Positions 12,201 to 24,349 of a stretch of 64,000 nt of DNA are shown one piece after another. The translations under genes and the position numbers were made by a program. Source of the DNA: Acorus gramineus (Eukaryota > Streptophyta > Magnoliopsida > Acorales > Acoraceae); assembly GCA_030737835.1 (NCBI GenBank), contig CM060848.1, forward strand, positions 13,834,416-13,898,415. Reading direction: 5' to 3'. The notes beneath the pieces are model-generated. The model saw only the letters and a list, made by a program, of their open reading frames with translations, searched no databases and was not told where the DNA came from. Numbering within the stretch: the first letter of the stretch is position 1; every line of letters begins with the position of its first letter.

Positions 12201-15200
12201 CTATGATTGTTGAATGAAACATTCCTTGGAGCATGATGATAATCTTGAGTTTCAAAGTATCTTCTGATTTTAGTGACTTATTTTTCTCTAACATGCACTC
12301 CATCCCTCCCCCTTTCCCGAATTGGCTAGTTGGTTAATCCAACACCTCTTGGATGAATAAAGTATCCTAATTTTCCCCATACACACGCATGTTTTTTTTT
12401 TTTAGATTTTTTTTTATTAGCTATATTATAATTACCATGTTGTTATTCTTGAAGATTTTGTAATAAGTCCATTTAAAAGGTTGTCAGGCATTGCAATAAT
12501 TTTTAATGCCTTAAATGTAGGTTGAACTCTCCAAGTTCTTAATTGCATATTATTATTATTATTAAATGTATGTTGAAATATTAGTCCCCTTATTATGGGA
12601 GATGAATGCTGGACACAATCGTTCTATATTCTACTCTACAAACATCCCTGTATTCTCCTCCCCCCACAGAAAGGGTTCTGAATGTCATCTTTGTTCTTGT
12701 GTTGAAGGTAAGGCTGGTTATATTACATACAGACAAAATATAATACAGTGTTTAGTTTTGTAAGAAAGGGTTGTGTCCACGGAGATGGGGAGGGAGGGAG
12801 GGGGGAGGGGGGGGTATGGTCTAATAAAACTGGACATGGTGCCAAAGAAACATGTCTGACAAATGGTTAATGGGCAATATTAATTTTGATTAATTTGAAC
12901 TGAATGAGCTAGGGGCAATGTGATCTATGATCAGAGCAATAATCTGTGGAGTATGTCAAGTTTAAATTCGAGTATTATTGTCAGAAATTGTTACTTCATC
13001 ATTTGATGTTAAAATATCACATCATTCCTGATCTTCTTAGAGTTGAACAAATTTGTGGTTACATGATCCTGCTAATTTAAACTTCTTTTTGTAATTTCAA
13101 TCACATTTAAGTTTTATTATCATGTTAGGATGGCCTTGTTGAACTGCATTCCTCCTGACTAGTCAACTGATGCATTTTTATTCCCCTTTCTCTAGTTCTC
13201 CCGAAAGCAACCATGAGCAAATATTGATTACTGATATGGAAAAGGTCACAGCTGAAGAAATTGAGCAGCAAAATGCGCTCAACTCAAAAATACAAGAAGA
13301 GTCACATATTGTAGAGAAGATTGACATTGAACAAAATTCACCAAATGTGGCTGAAAATGATAGAAAGGTTGGTAGTAACTGTGAAGAGAAACAAGGCAGT
13401 TCTAGTGGAAGTGGAAGTGAAAGCGATAGTGAAAGTGACAGTAGTGACAGTAGTGACAGTGGAAGTCCAAGCCGTAGCAGAAGCAAAAGTAAGAGTCCTA
13501 TGGGAAGTGGAAGTGGAAGTAGCAGTGACAGCGAGAGTGATGGTTCCTCCAGCAGCAAGGAGGGATCTGATGTGGATGTGGACATAATGACAAGTGATGA
13601 TGATAAAAAGGAAGCTGTGAACCATTTCACGAAGATATCTCCTTCACCCAATACATCCAGAGGATATCATGACAGAGAGGAACACAATGCTGCTGATGAG
13701 ATAAATGATGATAGGCAAGCCTCATATTTACATTGGAGTCGTCCTGAAAAATTTGAAGATATTTCTGATGAAGTTGAAGTTGTACCCAACTTAGCCAGTA
13801 ATAATAATAATAATATGAAGACATCTGAAGGAAATGATATAAAAATGTCTGAGAGAAACAACCAATTAATCGCTTGTCAATCCAATTCTTTAATCGTAGA
13901 CGAGGTAATGCCTGATCCATTGGATCAGTGCAAGCAGTTGGAGGGCCTTAACATGTCTGTTGTTGGAAGTTCAGATAATGATGCAAGGACTTGCACCACA
14001 AAGCTAACTGTGAATGACAAGCAATCTACAGGCCAAGTTAATCCAAGATATGGGTCTCCCCACGCTGCTTCCACTGTCTCTAAAGTTAAGTCTCGAAGGG
14101 CTTCTGACCCAATGCTCATCCCAGAGAAAAAAGGAATTGTGAAAAAGCCAATGCTCACAAGATCACTTAAAGAAGGCATTGGGAAAGGCAAAGACAGATG
14201 GCGTTATATGTCCCCTGAAATTCAGGATCAGGACCAATACAAGGACCAGGTTGATGGAACTAGATTCCCTGAATCACAGGGACAGTCTGCTGCCTTGGTT
14301 CCTGGAAAAATGGCTGTTAATGCAAAAGGGAAACTTCATGATCTTTCTGAGGGACATGGAAGATATGTTCAAAGACATGGTGAAAGGTCATTATCTATTC
14401 CTGATGAGTCAGATGGTTCTGTCCTAAGAAGCTTACCTCCAAAAGATAGCTTCACTGTGCTGAAGGATAAACCACATAAAGGTAGTGAGAAGTCTTTATC
14501 AAAGAATGTCAAAGAAGGCGTTTCTGCAGACAGATTATGTTCTTTATCTGATTCACACCACAGGATATCTGATGAGCAAAGTGGAATGCCACAGGATGCT
14601 GGACAAACATTACAGGTGCGTGCTGGTGTATTCCCTAAAGATAACTACAGATCTGATATGGATAAATTTCCAGCAGTCACTGGTAAGGGGAACATACTGA
14701 GAAGAGAACTTTCAGATTTGGAATTAGGTGAATTCCGTGAGCCATTATCTGGAGAGGAGCCACAAGGAGCCAAGGGGTTTGAGAGGAAGAACTCTTTCAA
14801 ATTGGCAGATAAAAAAGTAAATGCTCCAGATAACTTCAGCTTGGATTCAGGCAAGGAGAGGAATACGGTGAAGATGATTCATGAATCCAAGAGGCAGTCT
14901 CCCATCAATTTGATCGATGGAAGTGATGTTAACCAAGACAAGTATTGCCGGAGGATGCCAGATGAAGATAATGTGGATCCTACTATACATCAGCAACGGC
15001 TGTTATCATCACAGACTCAGCAAAATTCATCAGTGCAATGTGTTGATTATGAGGTCGCATCACAGTCAGATAATTTGTCAGATGTCGTTGGTGCTTCTAT
15101 AAGAAATGAAGTTAGGTTGAGCAAAGGAACGGCTCTCGACAACCATGGATCTCTTCTTAAGAAGGTGCCTGCGAGCATCTCACAGCAGGATTTGAAACAG

Positions 15201-18200
15201 GGAGGACAAGCAGTCATCCCCAAAACTGGAAGAGAAATTAAACCACAAAAAATTGAGATGGAGTTTGATTCTAATGGTCGAAGAAAGGATAGATTTGGGA
15301 CGGAGAGCAGCACAAATGGTGGGAAAAGAAGGGAATCTTCTTCAGATGATGATAGCTCATTTTACACAATGTATGATAAAGATGAGCCGGAGCTCAAGGG
15401 TCCAATAAAAGATTATGTACAGTAAGTGTTCACAGTCTTAATTTTTGGTATTGTAGTTAATCTTATAGCATGCATGGATGGGTTTTTTCATTATATACAT
15501 TAGAAGATGATATAATAATTTTGTCAAAGGGATGATCTTGCACGAACATCATGTTGGTAGACTGTTATTTTGGATATGGATCTGCAGATTGATTTAGTAT
15601 GAATATATTGAACTTCGTGTATTATCATGACAGGAAACGCGTGCATGTGAAAACCTGCATTTAACATCCATGTCAAGCACACATAAGGCCACATTTAGAG
15701 GTGCACCTGTGACACTCTCATGCTCGCATGTTATGGTACCTATTTATGGGACACATTGCATGCATATATATATATTTTATTTTAGTAAAAAAAATATGTA
15801 GTTCTAGAGATTAGAGACAGTTTGACGCAACACAAGATTCTGGCCTGAACTATGAAGGTATGTTATAGGACAAAAGTACTGGTAGATTTCAAATATGTAT
15901 CCGTCATCCATGAACAATTGCCTGAAGATTGAGTGTTGTTTGTCTTTAGTTTTTATCTGATGCTTTTGTTAATTTACATGATCATGCTCTTATGTCTTTT
16001 TCCTTTTAGTTCATGATAAATGTACATGAGGAACTTGGCAGATGCATAGATTTTGTTTTCAAGAAGAAGGGATATTGTCTCATTAAGAAATGAAATCATG
16101 CCTCTTGAATGAAAGGAGATTAGGGATCTCCACAAAGATCAAAGTAAATGGAAAAACAATAAAAAAAAAGGACAATAAACTTGTACACCTTCTACAAACA
16201 TATCCTAATACCCACCCTATACCCACCACAGCAGACATGCCATCGACCCCGAATTGGAAGTCCCCCCGTCCCGAAGATTGTATAAAATGTTTGATTAAGA
16301 ATTCTCCCAATAGGCACTTCTGCTCCTTAAAATCATTTTGTTGCGTTAGCCAAATACACCAATATTCCACATAAGAAATAACATGATGAACTTGGATTGT
16401 GAACTTCGATTGTTTGTCACGATGCCCATCTTTCCTTCTAGCCTTGAATGACATCCACATTTGCACTACGATTTGAAAGTTACAATATTGAAGGATGTTC
16501 CCTAACTTAATCCAAATCACTTTGCTAAAATTGCATATGCAGAACAGGTGCTCTGATGTTTCCTCCTCGTGTTCTCCACACAAGTCACAAATTACGTAAC
16601 TGTATATTCCTCACTTGTAATGATTAACCTTTGTGAGGGTCTTATAGCCATAAGAAAACTCTGACCTTTCATGGCATCTCAACCTCTTGAATTTGCTTGT
16701 GGTGGTTCGATGTCATTAAGCCTTGCATTTGGGTCTTCTTCAGATGTCAATAGAGGTTTTTTTGCTGAGAACACATTATCTTTGCGGAATCCATACAATT
16801 GTAAATTTTTCTTTCAAGTCAAGCTGGGCTTCTTGAAGTAGCTCCAATAGTGCTACCACCTCATTTGCCATTTTGTCTCTATAAAGTCTCTCATCAGGCC
16901 ATTACTATGTTTATAGCACACCTTTCATTTAATCACTCGCTTATATTAAGATCCCTCTCAAAATTGGGGACACTTGGGTCATCGTTTCCATTTAATCTTA
17001 TGTTCCACATAATAATATTCACTAACATTGTTGTCCATGAGAAACCTGGCTCCACCACTAGCCCTGACAATCACTTTCCTACACTTTTTTCATTAGCCCA
17101 AGGTTAAACGTGCCCAACTCTCCATCCTCTGTTGCACATGTTCTCCCAATTGGTCAAGTTAACACCTTTTCTACCTTGCACCTCACCCAAAGGAACCCAC
17201 ACTAGTCTCTTCCAACATCAAAAGAGGAACTTGAAAAAATGGATAGGAAGAAAATAGGAAGGCTAATAAGCTAATCGACCAATCCTCCACCCTTCCCTTT
17301 ATAGGATTCAAACTTCATAATGAGAAGATAAGGCACACAGTTCACTGCTATCCCTTGTGAAAGCATTCCATCTTTTATATGATATCCTTTTTCCAGCTAG
17401 GGTTTATTATTGTTTTGGGGTGGTTGGCTTCTGGTTCGGGAGCCTTATCGCCATCTATATCAAGCCTTATTCTTTTGCATCTTTATTTCATGGAAAGGCT
17501 TCTCCATGTTTTGCCTCCTCACCTCATGGATGACTTACAAACCATCATCCATCCATGCCAGGGGCCATGACTTCTCAACCTCAAAGTGAGCTCCGAAGAA
17601 TTCCATTATGTGAGAATCAATCTCAATTATCCCCTTTCTTGAATTTTGTAATATTTTGAATCTTATCCTTTGGTTTACACAAATTTTGTACTTGAGCCAC
17701 AATGTCCTCAACCTCTCTCTCCTCCAACTCCCCTGCAACCTGCAATCTATGGAGCATGGACACAGGACGGCAAAAATATGACTAAATAAATAATATATGA
17801 GGGAGCATCAGGTTAAAGTTCCCACCCTTGGACTTTTTTCTTTTCTTCCTTGCATGTCTGAAATAAGAGAGCATGAACTAGATGGATGTGAAGTTAATAC
17901 ATTTGCCTAAAGCATAACTCATATCCTATTGTCCTCTCTACTTGAAAGAAGCTGCTTACCTGTGTATTTTAGTCTGCCTCTAGTTGGAAATAATTTGTCT
18001 AGGGAAGGTCAACAACTCATCTGCCTCTCCAACGGATGACTGTATCCCAGACCCACCTGAAATATTTATTCCTTGGAGAAAGGTTTTGGAGATACACATA
18101 TCCCTTTCTAGATGCTTTAGACTTGATTCCATTGTCTTGAAACTTGTCCCCATGCTTCACAGATGCAGTAGAGTTATGGGCTTTGTTCCAAGTCCATGGT

Positions 18201-19977
18201 CTGTCTCTCTATTGGTTTTCTCCACTTCCATTTTTTTTCCAGCAGTGATTCCTCTTGCAATTTTCAGAACCGATCCACTAACACTTTTTTTTGGCACACA
18301 TGCTCTTTCCTATTGTTGAGGTGATGCTTCTTCCATTTCCTCCCTGTAGAATTCTAGCATGGAAAACTTCAAACTTCTTTGATACCTTTTTCATTATTTA
18401 GAAAAGAGAACGGGGGGTAGATAGGGAGGAGTACTGCTTTAGAAAGAACTGTTCTTTCACTGAATGAGAACCATTTTCCAATCCTATCCAATAATTGTAC
18501 TACTCTTTTGATCATTGGTCCTCATTCCTCCGTTGAAAGGTATATTAGGTAGCACTCATTTGTTTTCTCTGTTATTCTTCAGTTTGTTAAAGAGATCGAA
18601 ATGTATTGAGGTTGAAGAATCCTTCTAATTTGCTGAACTTTTTTTTTTCTTAATAAAAAAAAGAAAACTAGTGTTGTGGAATCACTTGCAGTCTTCTGAT
18701 TAGTGGTCCAGGACAATTCTATGCTACTTTTAGATGGCTGTCCAGCTCAAGCCCTGTCCTTCAAACATTTGTATACAAGTATGGCATTTTACCTTCAATA
18801 TCATATCATCTTCTTTCATTCTATACAAAATTACATGATCAATGGCTGGATCACTTATCATCTGGTTTCCTTGATGAAATTATACATTTTTATGATTGCT
18901 ACAAAGAGATATACAATAAATATCATGATATATTATGTGTGAATCAGTTTTTAAAAATAAAATGAATTGAAAACTGTTAGATACCTTTACTTTTTATATG
19001 TTAGTTTATTCTATGCCCAAATCTGATTGTCAGAGTTAGTTAAATTTCTATTACCAACCATCTGATTTTCTGTCTTACAGATACAAGGAATATGTCAAAG
19101 AGTATTGTGAGAAGTATGATCGTTATAGCTCTTTGAACAAAAATCTGGAGAGTTACCGGTATTATGAAAACTCTCTTGTATTTTTGTTATTCTTTTGGCC
19201 TGCTATCTGAGAACTGACATATCTTTGACTTTACGCACATACAAATGTATATTAACCCTCACATTCTTTTAACCTGATTGATATATTTGCAAAATGATAG
19301 ATTATCTGTTCACTATTCATGTAAGGTTAATTCAACAATGCAGGAGGGATTTCCAGAAACTTGGACGTGAACTTGAACTTGCAAAAGGCCGTGATGCAGA
19401 GGGATATTACAATGTCTTGGAACAGATAAAGGAAACATATAGGCAGTGTGGAACGGTATGTCCATCCCTGCAGGTTGAGATTTCATTAGTAAATTTTTTT
19501 ATGATGGAAATATGTGAGCATGTCACCATGAAATTTGCATGAGTTATGATTTGATGGAATTTAGTCATTAGTTATATAATGTTTTGTTATCTATTAAGGC
19601 CTAAAATAGTAGCAAACTGTTCTAGCTTTGATAGAATTTATTCATTGGGCTTGCTGATGCAGAGGCACAAACGGATGAAGAAGATATTCGTTGTGCTGCA
19701 TGAAGAATTAAAGGTATTGTTATCTGGGTCTCCTTGTAATTCATAACGTTCTATGATTTTGTACCGATTCACTTTGTACTTTGCGTCGGACTATGTACTT
19801 CGATTCACTTGTAATGAAATCGTGGTAGAGTTGTCAACCTTTTCCAACAAAAAAAAAAAACTATGATTTTGTGTTACTTTTTGAAATCTATCATAAATTG
19901 TTACTGATGCATTTAAATTGTCACAGCATCTCAAGCAAAGAATCAAGGACTTTGCACAGAAATATACAAGGGAATGA
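3287..19977 (+). CDS. ELL-like RNA polymerase II elongation factor (occludin/ELL domain protein)
   Basis: Twelve exons joined by GT/AG borders and frame: 3287-3652, 5424-5650, 7113-7186, 7843-7917, 8048-8424, 11857-11925, 12017-12105, 13196-15421, 19081-19158, 19344-19455, 19663-19713, 19927-19977; 3795 nt, 1264 residues. Residues 1-60 are Gly/Pro-rich. About 65-200 form the plant-type N-terminal domain (SFSLVTAGPVEF, IDVGGKDFRFTW). A basic NLS (KKEPVQKRRKV) lies near 232-243. About 345-420 resemble the ELL winged helix (LLLENPRGMSLKALEKAVGD). Residues 494-565 are an acidic Ser/Asp/Glu tract. About 1160-1264 are the occludin/ELL homology domain (YKEYVKEYCEKYDRY ... RIKDFAQKYTRE). In animals and fission yeast ELL suppresses Pol II pausing in elongation complexes; a nuclear elongation role here is by homology. 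Plant relatives are often annotated 'dentin sialophosphoprotein-like'. Introns 6 and 8 (3.4 and 3.7 kb) are swollen by LINE remnants. Confidence 0.9.
4195..4330 (+). mobile_element. Possible LINE C-terminal fragment in intron 1 of the ELL-like gene
   Basis: A short frame reading WIEKVRNDMLDMGVSNKDTY followed by an aromatic/Trp motif resembles the C-terminal tail of some non-LTR retrotransposon ORF2 proteins (a pattern like W...V..DM...G....D...W). Nothing else of the element is recognisable nearby. Weak call. Confidence 0.25.
5886..6050 (+). repeat. Two-copy tandem duplication in intron 2 of the ELL-like gene
   Basis: An approximately 80-bp unit containing CTCTTTAGTGGTCCTAT and GATGTCATTTAGAGTTAAA occurs twice in direct succession, with a few substitutions between copies. 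It is intronic and has no evident function. Confidence 0.75.
8950..9055 (+). repeat. Short tandem repeat in intron 5 of the ELL-like gene
   Basis: Three imperfect copies of a roughly 35-bp unit containing ACATGCTCAATATAAATCAG follow each other. Confidence 0.6.
9470..10572 (+). mobile_element. 5'-truncated, degenerate LINE in intron 5 of the ELL-like gene
   Basis: Sense-strand fragments in shifting frames match the C-terminal part of plant LINE ORF2: NPFLWDIWCIDEPSWTKFPR followed by SVNKLGFVNEF near 9595-9710, then PDRVSW near 9818, and a PSKVSRAK...CMDWKM...LLSALIKEAVDLW series near 10000-10130. These correspond to the region after the reverse transcriptase and before the terminal zinc-binding domain. 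Stops and frameshifts break the frame many times. The copy ends in a poly-A run at 10560-10569. A diverged pair at 9353-9368 (GGAGGATACATGGGAA) and just after the poly-A (GGAAGATACATAAGAA) may be its target duplication; if so the insert starts near 9369. Confidence 0.75.
16083..17780 (-). mobile_element. Degenerate LINE, antisense, in intron 8 of the ELL-like gene
   Basis: On the minus strand, the terminal zinc-binding region is read at about 16590-16480 (CGEHEEETSEHLFCICNFSK, then VIW), followed by the usual Trp-rich tail (YWCIWLTQQNDF). Upstream, at 17740-17390, are fragments matching the segment before and at the start of the reverse transcriptase: RTLWLKYK, ILQNSRKGI, then EKPFHE and DGDKAPEPE, the last corresponding to the family signature DGDKAPGPDG. 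Frames change repeatedly, so it is a dead copy. Related DNA may continue to about 18320, where nothing diagnostic was seen. Its orientation opposes the host gene. Confidence 0.78.
19763..19860 (+). mobile_element. Small retroposon with 12-bp target duplication in intron 11
   Basis: A 98-bp insert ends in a poly-A run (about 19847-19860) and is flanked by exact direct repeats CTATGATTTTGT at 19751-19762 and 19861-19872. This is the signature of L1-type target-primed reverse transcription: either a SINE or a heavily 5'-truncated LINE tail. The interior TTGTAATGAAAT is like a transcript 3' end. No Pol III A or B box was recognised. Confidence 0.85.
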
Positions 19978-20850
19978 AGGATTTTTTAAATTTGGGCCAA
20001 TGCATTACATGTAAGTTCCCCTTCTCATCCATTCTTGTAATTAATATTTTTGTAATTGTCGTTTGCATTACATTTGACATGAGGCTGCTTTAGAAGGATA
20101 ATAGATCATCACTGACATGTAATGCAGCTCCATATGATCATTGCCATTCCATGGAGAGTTTCTGTTGTGGATGAATCATCAAACTGAAGATATCTGGTAT
20201 TGGCTTTGAAATCATTTTCAGCGTCACATAGCATGGAAAGGGCTCCGCATGAACTTGTTTTATAACAATGCAAAAGAAAGCCAGGGCCTATGGCAACTCC
20301 ACATGGACTGTGAAGGATCTGAGCTTCCAAGAATGGAAGTTCTCCAAATAAGCCATGTGATTGCTGGCTGGTGAACCGTTCCCTTTGTGAGAGATTGCAT
20401 GAGGTTAGTCGAAAATAGCTGAAAGCTATGCAGAGGAAGATTCAATCAGAATTGGTATAAACGCTGGTGTCCTTTACTGCCACAGAGAACAGCACTCTCG
20501 TCTGCGTCTCATTGACTGGTCGAAGCAAGGAGATTGTAAAAACAAGTGCCTGCTTTAAGCATATAAAAGTTTTGCAGTTTTAGTGGCCACAGAATATAAT
20601 CAACTACTTTGTGGAGGACACATTTAAGGTAGTTGGGGAGATGAGCTTCTATGAGTTAATGTATATAAAGAATTAACATGAACAGGTGTACAAGATCTTG
20701 AATTTTAGTACTGTTTTATTCTCTTCTATTTTTATGTTATTATTTGTATAATTCAAGTGCTGTTGTATCACTTCAAACTTTTATTGTATAAAAGAGGGAC
20801 TGCTCTTATAACACATGCAAGAAGTTGGCAATAAATTCACTTTGCAAGTA
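19978..20850 (+). other. Probable 3' UTR of the ELL-like gene, with a possible UTR intron
   Basis: After the TGA, a GTAAGT donor at 20011 and a TAATGCAG acceptor ending near 20127 would remove a 117-bp intron in the untranslated region. The following AT-rich sequence contains an AATAAA-type signal near 20832. The transcript end is not proven by sequence alone. Confidence 0.4.
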
Positions 20851-22511
20851 TCAATTTTTTTTTTTTTTTGGTATTGTTTTTAGGTAAAATTTTATCACTA
20901 TGCAATAGTTCAATAAAAATAAAGAGAGTTCACCCAATTAATTTTACACCCAAATAAAGACAGTCATCATGACATGACATCAAATTCTACCTTTTTTTTT
21001 TTTTTTTTGATAGAAAGTCCAAAACTTACACACTGAAACCTCCTCTTTGAGATATTAAATTCACTAATTTTACCCAAAAAAAAAAAAAGTCTCCTAGATT
21101 TATTTATATCCAACACGAGTCCCCAAAAATTTGAATCCCCATCTTCCATCAATCATGGAAATCACACCCTTTACATGCTTGGTCTCTCTTCTGTGGACAT
21201 ACTCCTCGAATCCACAACTTCATAAAAATTCCCAAACACATTCGATTAAACTGACATTCTATTTTGTGGCATCAATTTCATGACCCGCTTGTCTTGTCTG
21301 CAGTCTATTGATTTTTTTAAACATATTCTCATCCGTTAAAATTCAAGTTGTTTTAAAAAATAAAATATAAACAAAGATATACTAGTTAATTTTTAAAAAT
21401 TTTCATATATTATAATCAATGTTCTAAAACACCCTTCTACGCTTTGATTAACACCCCCTTTTGCCTAAGGTGTAGGCAGGCCTAACCTGCAACATTTAGC
21501 GTCTACTCATTTTTTTATATTAATATCTAATTAAATAATAAGTTATTAAATTATCTTATATATTATATATATTAATTAATATTTTACGATATTTCTATTA
21601 TGTTTATATTATTAATTTTATTTTGATGTTACTTTATTATAGTTTTATAACCTAAAATTATTATATATAAAAATTAATATATATGTATTATATTTATTAT
21701 TTTAAAAAATAATTGATGAATCTCCATCTAATTGATTAATCTTGGATTCCTCTTCAACTGTTCGACAAACATTGAATATAATAACACGTTGTGCAATGCA
21801 CTGTCTCATAATACATGTGGTTGAGAAAGTACTTCCAAGCCAAAGATGAGTGTAAGAAGCTCTCATTCCCACAATAAATAATAAAAAATTCCACAAGTCC
21901 CCATTAAAAAGGTCCACCATAAATAAAAGGTCACGAAACGGATGGCCCAGGGAGCGTCACACGACAGGGCGAACCGAACTCCCACGTTTTACGCCCAAAA
22001 ACGGCTCATGTTTTGTCCTCCCGAGCACCGGCACCTAACAAGGCCGTGGTCCGCGGCCCGGGTTGACGTGGCCCAACGCCAGCCGTCCGTCTCTCCTACC
22101 ACTGGAAACAAAACTGGTCCAATAGGAGATCGCCACGTAGACGTGACACCTCGCCGTCCGTGCGGTGAACCTAAACTTAGCAGTGGTGACTAGTACGTTG
22201 TTCTCAAGTCCCATGGAATGGACGGTTCCGATCGGTGTGGTTTTTGCCTTCACATCAACATCAGACGGCAGGTACGTCGCGCTCAGATCGTTCGACCTGG
22301 TCCCACATGGACTGTAACGTTCGGCTGGAAATTGTCAAGAAACTACTCCTATTTCACACCAGTCCTTTTGATTTTCATGGAGACATGAAGTCTGTCACTC
22401 ATTCACCCCCATATGAAGTTTTTCTTTCTGTACTTGTGGATGCTTTTCATACAGGGCACCTCTACTTCCTTCAATTAAATAACTAATTTCACCAACAAAA
22501 AAAAAGAAGGA
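20851..22511. other. Intergenic stretch without a recognised gene
   Basis: AT-rich DNA with A/T homopolymers, then a GC-richer patch at 21940-22330. On the minus strand 21920-21702 is a 72-codon frame that looks protein-like (…MRASYTHLWLG…, CRTVEEESKINQLDGDSS) but that I cannot assign. It could be an exon remnant. The GC-rich patch has a plus-strand frame (21942-22193) with unremarkable composition and no known motif. Confidence 0.4.
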
Positions 22512-22782
22512 ATTTTTAGTTTTAAGTCCTCACAAACCATCATATTTAGTAATTGATCCCTCTTTTCTTCGTATTTAGGTTTTAGTCCCAGATGTAAATG
22601 ATAGTTTCTTTTTAGTCCCTGAGAGGGACCTATCCATAAATTATTTAATTTATTTTTTAGTTCCTGTAAGGGACCTATCCATGAATTATTCTTTAAATCG
22701 GGAGACTAAAACCTAAATACGAAGAAGGGAGGGATCGATCACTAAATATGATGGTTTGTGGAGACTTAAAACTAAAAATCCA
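22512..22782. mobile_element. Foldback MITE of about 270 bp
   Basis: Arms of about 75-80 bp at 22513-22588 and 22700-22782 are inverted copies of each other (left ACAAACCATCATATTTAG, right CTAAATATGATGGTTTGT). Between them a shorter direct repeat TTTTAGTCCCTG/GGGACCTATCCAT occurs twice. The transcript would form a long hairpin. Confidence 0.82.
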
Positions 22783-23790
22783 AAAAAAAAAACAAAAAAA
22801 TCATATTTTGAACTGACACTATTTCCACCAACCATTTGACATTTTTTCTGTCAATATTTATTTAGAACAATCGACAATAGATCTGTCAACCACCATTTAA
22901 AATATTCGACAGACGCTTTGTCAATCTTTCTTTAAAACTTTTGACAGTTGGTCTGTCGATCTGAGACACATTTGATCACATTCAACATTCAATGTACATT
23001 AAAATATAAATGCATTCATAATCACATTCACATTTCACTGAACATTTACAATATATTCACTCAATTCTTAACACATAAAAAAAAAAAAACATGAACATAA
23101 TTGCAACAAGGTGAACTCCAAAGGTATCACAACCAGACATTTTAGTTAAATTAAATACTAGATAAATCAAAACTATCATTACTAGAGTAAAAAAAAAGAA
23201 AAGTTAGTCATGTACTTAAAAAATTTAACAAAATCATATTCGATTCAAGACCAAGAGATTAGTTATGCACCTTAAAAAATCTAACAAAATCATATTCAAT
23301 TGATAGCCAATCATCATATTATCATATGAATATATCCAAATGTGCCATTCTTAATCACTAATAATCCTAAATCCACCTACACGCATTATGCAAACAACAA
23401 AGAAAATTGAAATACTCAATGCAATAATTCATTCCTCATACCATACACAGATTCGCACTCAAAATTCATCACAGCTCCAAATCCAAATTACAATACACAT
23501 GTGATTTGTTCAATCCAAAAGTTCTCTATACCAAGCCCAATTAACCAATTAACTAACATCAAATGCAAATAACAACAAAGTTGAACAAATTTAAATGGTC
23601 TTCTCAGATCGATAGACCAACTGTCAAATGTTTTAAAAGAATGTTGACAGAGAGTTTGTCGAATGGTTTAAACAGTGGTTGCTACAGAGAGACTGTCGAA
23701 TGATTTAAACAGTGGTTGACAGGGAGACTGTCGAATGGTTGGTGGGATTAGTGTTGTTTAAATTATGATTTTTTTGTTTTTTTGTTTGGT
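22783..23790. mobile_element. Non-autonomous TIR element of about 1 kb with long repetitive arms
   Basis: Inverted arms of about 175 bp at 22783-22965 and 23600-23785 match along most of their length (outer AACAAAAAAATCATA; inner GACAGTTGGTCT and TCGATCTGAGA). Within each arm a 40-bp subrepeat containing TGTCAACCACxxTTTAAA and ATTCGACA is repeated. The centre is AT-rich and noncoding. The left end touches the preceding foldback element, so the two are adjacent or nested. Superfamily unclear; Mutator-like is possible. Confidence 0.75.
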
Positions 23791-24349
23791 AATATTAGTT
23801 AATTGGTTGATGAAAATAGACATACCATTTCATATATTATGTATTCTACTCCTCTCATTCCCACTTCAGCCATTCGGTATTTTGAGATATGAAATAGAAA
23901 TGACTACATTTTTTTTTTAAAATAAAGTCTGTTAGTCATTCAAAAAAATATCCACGTTACAAAAAAATCAAGAAATATCTAATATTCTAATGTACCTGAT
24001 GAACTAAAAGCATATACAAATGCCATAAAGATGATCTTATATGTTTAATCAAACTTCTCAAAATGTACATAATCACAATATTTTTTAAGATACATGACAG
24101 AGATATCATGAACTCTGAATTTCAATTGTTTCAAATAATACCATCTTTTGTCCCTGATATGTCATGGTCCATCTAATAAGTAACAATGGTCCCGAATTAT
24201 TACGTCACAGTCAAGTTATTTGACCTGTTCCCATCAGATGGACTGTACTGTTTGAATGAACTTGTAAAGAAACCCCAATAATATTATCCATTTTTAAGTC
24301 CTTGTGATTTTCATGGAAACATGCATGCGAGATCGGATCTAGTCAGGAT

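Noticed and set aside
13178..13651. 157-codon minus-strand frame opposite exon 8 of the ELL-like gene
   Set aside because: It is the Leu/Ser-rich mirror of the serine/acidic tract; the plus-strand frame is spliced in phase with its neighbours and has family homology.
21942..22253. GC-rich frames on both strands
   Set aside because: No recognisable domain, no splice support, and two overlapping antisense frames of similar length; not called as a gene.
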